A stretch of 5,357 nt of DNA from Deltaproteobacteria bacterium (lineage in GTDB: Bacteria; Desulfobacterota; Desulfobacteria; Desulfobacterales; JAFDDL01): contig JAFDDL010000299.1 of the NCBI GenBank assembly GCA_019310865.1, forward strand, positions 845-6,201, read 5' to 3'. The notes under the pieces were generated by a model. The model made no database searches, was not told the origin of the DNA, and saw only the letters and a program-made list of their open reading frames with translations. Below are positions 1 to 5,357 of the stretch, one piece after another. The position numbers and the translations under genes were made by a program. Within the stretch, counting starts at the first letter, position 1. Each line of letters starts with the position of its first letter.

Positions 1-529
1 CTATTTCTTCCGGATTAAATTCAGCAGATATCAAGGCTGCTCGACCGTCCAGAGAGACTAGCTTGCCGAACACCAAGTCGTTGGTGAAAACTTTGCTTTT
101 TAAGGCTGCCATCTCTTCCGGTGAACTTGGAATATCAGGCCACATGATAGGGGGGATTTCCATACCCCAAGATGTCACCTTTATATGTTTTATTTTCCGG
201 GCGGCAATGGAATATACTTTGTTTCGATCCACACCCGGGAAAAATACCAGCTGGTCGGTTATGCGTCTGATCTTTTTCAATACAGCCTCATTGAAAACAG
301 TGCCGTTTTTGGCTTTCACCTGAAGTAAAACAACATTAGACCCTCCGAAAGTATCGCGAAACTCCTTATCCAGTTTGACATAGGAATGTTTTGATGAAAG
401 CAAGTCGGTTATGTCGCTGACAATAGATATTTTCGGAATATGGTAGCCAAAAAAGCCGGTGATCAGCAACAACAATACAAGCAAAAAACGATATCTATTG
501 ACGATAAAATCTGCGATTTTCCTTTCCAT
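1..529 (-). CDS. RND/MMPL-family exporter, N-terminal part (cut by left window edge)
   Basis: This is the first 176 residues of an inner-membrane transporter; the frame stays open to the left edge. It begins MERKIADFIVNRYRFLLVLL. A single hydrophobic helix spans about residues 15-31, followed by a long soluble, presumably periplasmic, segment. The region after the helix (SIVSDITDLL at 35-44, then FGGSNVVLLQV at 61-71) has the pattern seen after TM1 in the predicted RND-superfamily exporters (COG1033, HAE3/MMPL-like), which use the proton gradient to move hydrophobic molecules. Full members have roughly 750-900 residues, so most of the gene lies outside. The start is well constrained: an in-frame TAA lies five codons upstream with no other ATG between. 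The only SD-like sequence is AAGGGG at 541-546, 11 nt from the ATG, which is weak and rather distant. The gene follows the propeller gene by 53 nt. The family call is solid from the N-terminus alone; the substrate is unknown. Confidence 0.85.
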   Translation of the reverse strand, partial: MERKIADFIVNRYRFLLVLLLLITGFFGYHIPKISIVSDITDLLSSKHSYVKLDKEFRDTFGGSNVVLLQVKAKNGTVFNEAVLKKIRRITDQLVFFPGVDRNKVYSIAARKIKHIKVTSWGMEIPPIMWPDIPSSPEEMAALKSKVFTNDLVFGKLVSLDGRAALISAEFNPEEI

Positions 530-582
530 TTCGCTTGGGACCCCTTAAAATTAGACCATAACCTGAATATTAAACCCGCGCA

Positions 583-1599
583 TTATTGGTTGTCTGATGC
601 ACTTGCGCGCATCTGCCGAGTGAGATACCATGATTTTCCACCATTTGAGCTTATCAGAATAGTCCCCCCGGCACCCCCGATGATTAAACGACCTGAATCC
701 GTTTGCACGATATTCATCAGCCATCGATAAGTAAGGGGCTCTTTTGAGCCGATATTCCATTTCAATCCGTTGTCGCTGACCACCATGATACCGTTCATTC
801 CAATTGCCCACAATTTGTCCCCTGCACAGCCAATGTCATACAAACTCTCTTGACGAGGGACATTTTGAACCCGTTTCCAGTTTTCACCACCGTTATCAGT
901 CCATAAAATCATTCCGTCTATGCCGCATGCCCACCCTTTTTGTTGATCCTTAAAGCAAACCGCGTACAAGGATTTTTCACCTTCCGGCGACGCCACACGG
1001 TTCCAGGTCTCAGCGCCATCGAAGGTGCGCGCAATGGTTCCTTTTTCTCCAACCACCCAACCATTTTCCGAATCAACAAAACACATTCCGTATAGAAAAA
1101 TATCTTCTCCTAGGGAACTATCAACCCAGGTATTCCCCCCATTGTTGGTACGGGCGATAACCGACCACTCCCCAGCTGCCCAGCCTGTGTTTTTATCTAT
1201 GAATTGAACCTTATATAAATTGCCCCTGGTTTCATGGGTTTCCTTTCTCTGGACCTTCCATGTTTTGCCGCCATTCGAGGTGTGGACGATGACACCGAAC
1301 CTTCCAACTGCCCAGCCATTCATAACGTCCACGAAGCTCACGGAAAACAATTCGTTTGTTATACCGGTATCCTGCAACTCCCAGGATTTCCCCGAATCCG
1401 AGGAATAAAACACGAGCCCTCCGCCACCAACCGCCCAAATATGATCCCCACGGGCATCAACGCCGTAAAGATCAGAGGTGTGCATCTTTTTGACTACCGA
1501 AGACCTATCCGTGAGTGCTTCTGCCTTGGCAAAAGAACAGTACATAGAAGATAAGATCGATAGCAAACAACAGATGCATGTAAATCGCAATGTGTTCAT
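583..1599 (-). CDS. Exported YCF48/BNR-type seven-bladed beta-propeller protein
   Basis: This 338-residue protein belongs to the YCF48/HCF136-like group. A Sec signal peptide covers about residues 1-26 (hydrophobic core, ending A-K-A), so the mature protein should be periplasmic; Cys21 does not sit in a good lipobox. Seven repeats with the pattern WAxGxxGxIxxTxNGGxTW start near residues 55, 96, 140, 181, 223, 264 and 305, a period of about 41-44, which predicts a closed seven-bladed propeller. Repeat 6 is degenerate (DNGLKW, one glycine lost). In plants and cyanobacteria this family assists photosystem II assembly; nothing photosynthetic is visible here, so a scaffold or assembly role for the neighbouring envelope proteins is the reasonable inference. 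Start ATG is at 1597-1599 with a modest AAAAGGT site at 1608-1614, 8 nt upstream. It follows the DUF1329 gene by 30 nt. Sialidase-like catalysis is unlikely, since these Asp-box-like repeats are structural. Confidence 0.9.
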   Translation of the reverse strand: MNTLRFTCICCLLSILSSMYCSFAKAEALTDRSSVVKKMHTSDLYGVDARGDHIWAVGGGGLVFYSSDSGKSWELQDTGITNELFSVSFVDVMNGWAVGRFGVIVHTSNGGKTWKVQRKETHETRGNLYKVQFIDKNTGWAAGEWSVIARTNNGGNTWVDSSLGEDIFLYGMCFVDSENGWVVGEKGTIARTFDGAETWNRVASPEGEKSLYAVCFKDQQKGWACGIDGMILWTDNGGENWKRVQNVPRQESLYDIGCAGDKLWAIGMNGIMVVSDNGLKWNIGSKEPLTYRWLMNIVQTDSGRLIIGGAGGTILISSNGGKSWYLTRQMRASASDNQ

Positions 1600-1629
1600 G
1601 TTTCATTACCTTTTAAAGCACCGTTTATG

Positions 1630-2916
1630 CTATCGGGCCGGGTATATCTGCTTCAAGGACTGCCATGACCACATATCCGGAGTCCAGCCGTTATTTCCGG
1701 AAGACCCCCAAATCATTGTATTTGAACTGTGCATTCTCTTAATGTCTATCAAGGTCATTGCAACCGGATAGAAATTACCTTTGGCATCAAAGGCAATGTG
1801 AAAATGCATTACTTTCCAGAGCTCGCCATTCCTGTCGTAGTATTCGCCATAGGGCATGTGCCAGCTTTCCGGATCTACCCACAGAACCTTTTTACTGTAT
1901 ATGTGATTCGGGTCTTTAGGAATACATTCAATAATGTATGTTTTGACGCGTCTGTATCGGTCATCGACCCCGGTCAGATGCCTCCCCTCAACCCACTCCG
2001 GTTTTCCTTTGGCCATCGTTGGCAGAAGCGCCTCTTTTCTCCCAATTAATTTCCAATCGTATTGCATGATTTTGCCCGACATATTCTGAAAATCGTCCCA
2101 GGTCGCCTCAAATCCGCCGCCAAGTGTATCCATTCGCTGGGCGGTGGACATTCGTCGCGTCCGCCTCATTGTGGGTATGTACATCCACATGTCATCAGGC
2201 TTGAGCTGATCTTCATACCGCATGTACAGCGGAATGAGGCCTTTTTGGGCATAAGGGTCGGTGTAGCCAAAGGAGTCAATTAACTCAAGGCCCTTTTCAT
2301 TGGAATAAACCGGTTTCGGGTCCACTTCAGTCCTTCCAATTAGGTACAACCGCCGCCATGCGCCACGAAGGTAATGCTTCACCTTCCCCCTTTTGTCGGT
2401 AATCGCGGAGATGTATGGATGTTCATAGTCATCGGATCGGTATCTTTTTTCAAAGTTCCAGGCTACCTCATATCCTGTTTTAGGTTCCAAGAACGGCAGA
2501 CCGGCAACCCAGTTCAAAAGCTGACCGTCTTCCGCGATTTTACAGCTTCCGGCATGTTTTTTTGACGCGGCCTTGTAGCCGGCTGGGGGCTCATATTTAA
2601 TATACTCCATCTCATTGATGTAAAAGGGACCCCATTTTTCCGTATCTTTCAACCATTCGATCATGATATCAGGCACAAACCCCTTTACTTCATCCGCATT
2701 CGTCTTGTCATATCTCTTTACGATTTTCGCATTTTCGTATATTTCGTTAAATCCATAGACCGGGGGCTTGTAGGGATAGGGCCCATGCCACCCGATTTTT
2801 TCATTTTCGCCGGCCAGGCATATCGGGGCGAAAATACCACCACAGAAGAATCCTATGGCAATAGTAAAGAGAATAAAAATTGAAACGCTATTAAATTTAT
2901 TGTGCGCTTTATACAT
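1630..2916 (-). CDS. DUF1329 family exported protein (LolA-like fold)
   Basis: This 428-residue protein matches the DUF1329 family, an uncharacterised group related to the LolA/LolB lipoprotein carriers. An N-terminal signal sequence runs to about residue 35 (hydrophobic stretch 11-34, likely cleavage after C-L-A), placing it in the periplasm. Family hallmarks are a GLPFLEP segment at 139-145, the arginine-rich stretch YIPTMRRTRR at 246-255 followed by the D-x-L-GGG and W-D-D elements to 275, the W-K-L-x-G-R-K-E block near 288-295, and KDPNHIYSKKVLWVDPESW at 334-352. LolA-like folds carry acyl chains in a half-barrel cavity, so a hydrophobic-ligand carrier is an inference. A strong GGAGGG site at 2923-2928, 6 nt before the ATG, fixes the start. 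It sits 49 nt after the DUF1302 gene and 30 nt before the propeller gene. DUF1329 and DUF1302 genes are, from memory, frequent neighbours in Proteobacteria. Confidence 0.92.
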   Translation of the reverse strand: MYKAHNKFNSVSIFILFTIAIGFFCGGIFAPICLAGENEKIGWHGPYPYKPPVYGFNEIYENAKIVKRYDKTNADEVKGFVPDIMIEWLKDTEKWGPFYINEMEYIKYEPPAGYKAASKKHAGSCKIAEDGQLLNWVAGLPFLEPKTGYEVAWNFEKRYRSDDYEHPYISAITDKRGKVKHYLRGAWRRLYLIGRTEVDPKPVYSNEKGLELIDSFGYTDPYAQKGLIPLYMRYEDQLKPDDMWMYIPTMRRTRRMSTAQRMDTLGGGFEATWDDFQNMSGKIMQYDWKLIGRKEALLPTMAKGKPEWVEGRHLTGVDDRYRRVKTYIIECIPKDPNHIYSKKVLWVDPESWHMPYGEYYDRNGELWKVMHFHIAFDAKGNFYPVAMTLIDIKRMHSSNTMIWGSSGNNGWTPDMWSWQSLKQIYPAR

Positions 2917-2965
2917 GTCTTTCCCTCCATATTGTACGTATAAATTAAGATAGTTATTATCGCTG

Positions 2966-4366
2966 TTAAAATCTAACTCTCACCCTCAAATAAATCTCAT
3001 CATTTTTTCTCATGGGCCCATAATATCCATCATCGTTCGCAGAGCCCCATATGAGGTTGGCTGATAGCGTCGCTTCCCATAGATCGCTGGCCGTGTATTT
3101 GATGGAAGGCTGCAGGAAGCCGTTACCGCTAAAATCCGCAACACTTACGAATTGCGGCGTTATTGCATCATGCAAGTAGCTGGTATTGATAACAAGCGAT
3201 ATGATGTTCTGCGTTTCGTCCCTTGACATGTCGAGACTCACGATATCCGACTCGTGATCAAGGATACGCTTGTGAAACCACTGACCATAGATATTAAAGC
3301 TTTTTCGGTTGAGAAAAGGCCACATGGTCGGCCTGTCAAACCCCAACATAAAAGCGAAGGTGTTCTTCTCTATAATCCTGTCCATGAATGCGGACGTGTA
3401 CGGCTGATTCATGGTGAACGCACATTCACCGCGAAACACGGTTCTAAGGAAATTGTTGAAAACATTAAACGTCCCGCCAATGACGTTAACCTGGCGCCAT
3501 TCAAACTTGAACGGAAGGGGAGCGTGTGTGGGGTCGAACGAATAAACAAAATTATCGTCACGGGAATAAAAATCGAAGATGCTAAACTCCCAGTTGCCAA
3601 AGGTCGCTTGAACTCTGGCACCGAATTCCCCATTTCTGATGTCATGTCGGTCCGGTAGTTCATTTTTCTGCTGGTCCCAAAAGAATTGGAGGCCGGGAAT
3701 TGGGAGTGCCCACGGCCCACCCTCCGGCGCCCAGGACCAGGGCCTGAAATCCTCCGGGATCCATATCAACTGCAATCTGAATTGGTTTTGTGTATACGGT
3801 TCATACATCAGGTTTACCATGCGCAGGGGGATTCGAATATCCTCCCAGCTTTCGAAAGTATAGTGCCAGCTCAAATCCAACGGATTGATAATGTCAGCCA
3901 TTCGTATGTTATCCGCTTCCCCCCATATGACCTGTTGCCGGCCGAGTTTGAGGGTTAGCGGTCCTGTTCTGATGGTGAAGTAATATTCCCGGAGGTCGAC
4001 ATCACCGTCCATACCGGCGCCTCTGTGGGATGCGTCTCTATCCTCTGCCGTGTCGGGAAGGTTATCATCAATGTCCCAACTGCCTTCATAGTATCCTCGG
4101 GCAATGGTAAAAAATTCACAGTTTGGGCTGAACTTCACATTTGTTTCAATTTGGAGTGTGTTTCGAAAGGTTTGGATCTCTCCTTCTTTATATCCATTGA
4201 TAATTCCGTCCTCAAGCCTTATGGAAGATAGGTTCTCTGCCCATCCCGTCACATAGACCGTGCCGTCTTCAGATTCCCAATAAGCAAGGGTCACCTGTCC
4301 CGATAGCATAACCAGCAAGCTTGCAAGTACTGAAATTGATAAGAACACATGTGCCTTTTTCATCAT
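2966..4366 (-). CDS. DUF1302-type outer-membrane beta-barrel protein
   Basis: This is a 466-residue protein with a signal peptide of about 28 residues (lysines at 3-4, hydrophobic core 7-22, cleavage after T-L-A). The mature protein is rich in alternating polar/aromatic strands and ends EIYLRVRVRF; a C-terminal phenylalanine on an amphipathic last strand is the usual recognition signal of outer-membrane barrels. The segment LGRQQVIWGEAD at 141-152, followed by INPLDLSW at 160-167, is typical of the DUF1302 family. It is somewhat shorter than the roughly 500-600-residue members I recall. It probably forms the outer-membrane channel or receptor partner of the DUF1329 protein encoded 49 nt downstream; no substrate can be read from the sequence. 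Two consecutive ATG codons (4364-4366 and 4361-4363) follow the ribosome binding site. The second is better spaced, so the true protein may be one residue shorter. Confidence 0.88.
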   Translation of the reverse strand: MMKKAHVFLSISVLASLLVMLSGQVTLAYWESEDGTVYVTGWAENLSSIRLEDGIINGYKEGEIQTFRNTLQIETNVKFSPNCEFFTIARGYYEGSWDIDDNLPDTAEDRDASHRGAGMDGDVDLREYYFTIRTGPLTLKLGRQQVIWGEADNIRMADIINPLDLSWHYTFESWEDIRIPLRMVNLMYEPYTQNQFRLQLIWIPEDFRPWSWAPEGGPWALPIPGLQFFWDQQKNELPDRHDIRNGEFGARVQATFGNWEFSIFDFYSRDDNFVYSFDPTHAPLPFKFEWRQVNVIGGTFNVFNNFLRTVFRGECAFTMNQPYTSAFMDRIIEKNTFAFMLGFDRPTMWPFLNRKSFNIYGQWFHKRILDHESDIVSLDMSRDETQNIISLVINTSYLHDAITPQFVSVADFSGNGFLQPSIKYTASDLWEATLSANLIWGSANDDGYYGPMRKNDEIYLRVRVRF

Positions 4367-4370
4367 TGAA

Positions 4371-4377
4371 ACCTCCT
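4371..4377 (-). promoter_or_regulatory. Ribosome binding site of the DUF1302 gene
   Basis: AGGAGGT on the minus strand is a near-perfect Shine-Dalgarno sequence. It lies 4 nt from the first ATG (4364-4366) and 7 nt from the second (4361-4363). The 7-nt spacing is closer to the usual optimum, so initiation at the second ATG is plausible. The sequence alone cannot decide between them. Confidence 0.8.
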
Positions 4378-4417
4378 TTTCTCCTTAATGGTGATTTACA
4401 TGGGTTGTGCATCATAT

Positions 4418-4537
4418 TTATAAGAACCTTTTTTGAGATCGCTTTCTTGCACCGTCTGATACGAGTTGTTTTACGGTCGCTTCACCCAGTCCGGATGCCC
4501 CGCCGGTGACGACTGCGATTCGCTCCTCAATGTTCAT
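4418..4537 (-). pseudogene. Truncated short-chain dehydrogenase/reductase (SDR) remnant
   Basis: This short frame of 39 codons begins MNIEERIAVVTGGASGLGEA. The first strand followed by TGGASGLG (residues 11-18) is the classical SDR TGxxxGxG cofactor-binding motif, and the homology continues as helix ATVKQLVSDGA to about residue 30. After that the family pattern ends abruptly: a basic tail (RKRSQKRFL) and TAA follow. Normal SDRs have about 250 residues with a catalytic Ser-Tyr-x-x-x-Lys set; none of that is present here or elsewhere in the window. The start has a strong AGGAGG site 6 nt upstream. The N-terminus resembles the 3-hydroxyacyl-CoA dehydrogenase (17beta-HSD10-like) subgroup, which would suit the crotonase gene 61 nt upstream, but that is tentative. 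The simplest explanation is an internal deletion that removed the rest of the gene. An assembly error or a retained short peptide are alternatives. Confidence 0.8.
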
Positions 4538-4543
4538 TCTTTT

Positions 4544-4549
4544 CCTCCT
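4544..4549 (-). promoter_or_regulatory. Ribosome binding site of the truncated SDR
   Basis: AGGAGG on the minus strand lies 6 nt upstream of the ATG at 4535-4537. It fixes the start of the SDR remnant. It also shows that the translation start is intact although the body of the gene is missing. Confidence 0.8.
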
Positions 4550-4598
4550 GAGATATTATTTTCATTAACGTGCTGATTTATTTTTCTCCCGGCCGTGT

Positions 4599-5357
4599 TT
4601 ACTTGCCGGTGTAGATCGGTTTTCTCTTTTCGAAAAAAGCGGTGATTCCTTCAACTTTATCGTTGGAAGCACACACCTTTCCAAATTCATCCCGTTCCAT
4701 GGACAGACCTTCTTCCAACGGAACATCATAGGATTTGTTCAACAACCGCTTTATGGCCTTAATCGCTATGGGTCCGTTTTTTGAGATTTTTCGGGCCAAA
4801 GCGATACTGGCCTCCATCAGTTTTTCGCGAGGAACAACCTTATCTACTAAACCACAGTGCTCGGCCTCGGAAGCCGTTATGGGGGTTGCAGTTAACAATA
4901 GGTATTTTGCCATACCTTGGGTAACCAGCCTGGGAAGCCGCTGTGTTCCGCCGGCGCCGGGAAAAAGACCGAGGCTCGATTCGGGAAATCCGATGAGCGC
5001 ATTTTCTGCCATGATACGAATATCGCATGCGAGGGCGATTTCACCGCCACCGCCCAACGCCGCGCCATTTATCGCACAGATGACCGGCAAGGGGCAGTCG
5101 GCAATTGCATCGGTCATTGCCTGGCCTTTGCGGGAGAAGGCTTTCCCCTCAATTTCCATGAGGTCCTTTACCTCCGTAATGTCGGCCCCGGCCACAAACG
5201 CCTTTCTACCCCCACCTGTGATTACGATGGCCCGCAAATCAGCATTATTCGGCAGGTTCTGAAAGGTTGCAATGAGCGCTTCCATAAGAAAGGTATTAAG
5301 CGAATTAACCGGGGGTCTATCAATTGTTACGACACATATGCCCCCGTCGAATGAAGT
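4599..5357 (-). CDS. Enoyl-CoA hydratase/crotonase family protein (5' end cut by right window edge)
   Basis: The frame is open from the right edge to TAA at 4599-4601, giving 252 visible residues. The first 24 (TSFDGGICVVTIDRPPVNSL and on) show the normal crotonase N-terminus, so the internal ATG at 5283-5285 is not the start and probably fewer than 15 residues are missing from a usual length of about 260. Numbered from the edge, the oxyanion-hole segment AFVAGADI is at 53-60, the second motif LGGGGE at 101-106, and PGAGGTQR at 133-140. The two glutamates equivalent to rat mitochondrial Glu144 and Glu164 are both present (Glu106, codon 5040-5042; Glu126, codon 4980-4982), so hydration of trans-2-enoyl-CoA to 3-hydroxyacyl-CoA is the likely reaction in beta-oxidation or a related cytoplasmic CoA pathway. 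The C-terminus FEKRKPIYTGK is also typical. Chain-length preference cannot be read. Confidence 0.93.
   Translation of the reverse strand, partial: TSFDGGICVVTIDRPPVNSLNTFLMEALIATFQNLPNNADLRAIVITGGGRKAFVAGADITEVKDLMEIEGKAFSRKGQAMTDAIADCPLPVICAINGAALGGGGEIALACDIRIMAENALIGFPESSLGLFPGAGGTQRLPRLVTQGMAKYLLLTATPITASEAEHCGLVDKVVPREKLMEASIALARKISKNGPIAIKAIKRLLNKSYDVPLEEGLSMERDEFGKVCASNDKVEGITAFFEKRKPIYTGK

Noticed and set aside
577..609. Inverted pair CGCGCA/TGCGCG across the propeller gene's stop codon as a terminator
   Set aside because: The 21-nt loop is long and no T-run follows. The next gene starts 53 nt on in the same direction, so termination here would be odd.
440..730. 96-codon plus-strand frame across the RND start and propeller end
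   Set aside because: It overlaps two supported minus-strand genes antisense and has low-complexity glutamine content but no recognisable motif.
1561..1599. Lipoprotein reading of the propeller signal peptide at Cys21
   Set aside because: The residues before it (S-M-Y) do not fit the lipobox consensus, while A-K-A at 24-26 fits signal peptidase I.
3254..3658. 134-codon plus-strand frame opposite the DUF1302 gene
   Set aside because: It is a shadow of the barrel gene: no signal, domain or ribosome binding site supports it.
4405..4432. TATAAA-like sequence before the DUF1302 gene as a promoter -10 box
   Set aside because: No recognisable -35 element lies at the right distance, and AT-rich gaps give such hexamers by chance.
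4589..4609. Inverted repeat CCGGC/GCCGG around the end of the crotonase gene as a possible terminator
   Set aside because: The stem is only 5 bp with an 11-nt loop and, in the direction of transcription, is followed by an A-rich rather than a T-rich run. It also overlaps the last codons.
4735..5262. 175-codon open frame on the plus strand opposite the crotonase gene
   Set aside because: It is antisense to a well-supported catalytic gene, has no ribosome binding site that stands out, and its translation matches no family I recognise.

Overview
All recognisable genes in this window lie on the minus strand and are closely packed (gaps of 30 to 61 nt), so they read as one operon transcribed from the right edge to the left. 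In transcription order they are: an enoyl-CoA hydratase/crotonase that runs off the right edge; a 39-codon remnant of a short-chain dehydrogenase (SDR); a DUF1302-type outer-membrane beta-barrel; a DUF1329 LolA-like periplasmic protein; a seven-repeat YCF48-type beta-propeller; and the first 176 residues of an RND/MMPL-type exporter that runs off the left edge. No RNA gene, CRISPR array, insertion sequence, convincing promoter or terminator was seen, and no gap exceeds 61 nt.

The organism is a Gram-negative bacterium: there is an outer-membrane barrel ending in phenylalanine, three exported proteins with Sec signal peptides, and good AGGAGG-type ribosome binding sites. The combination of this envelope cassette with beta-oxidation-type genes, together with moderate GC by eye, would suit a Desulfobacterota-like or other proteobacterial degrader of fatty acids or hydrocarbons. 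That assignment is an inference of low certainty.

The left 4.4 kb (1-4366) forms a coherent set covering every envelope layer: an inner-membrane RND pump, a LolA-like periplasmic protein, a periplasmic propeller and an outer-membrane barrel. The simplest reading is a trans-envelope route for a hydrophobic molecule (lipid, fatty acid, sterol or hydrocarbon derivative), with the upstream CoA-pathway enzymes hinting at an acyl substrate or product. The parts are recognisable families, but the substrate and the joint function are not shown by the sequence.

The right 0.9 kb (4418-5357) holds the CoA-metabolism end. The crotonase keeps both catalytic glutamates. The SDR has a near-perfect ribosome binding site and an intact nucleotide-binding glycine motif, but stops after 39 codons, so it looks like a deletion remnant.
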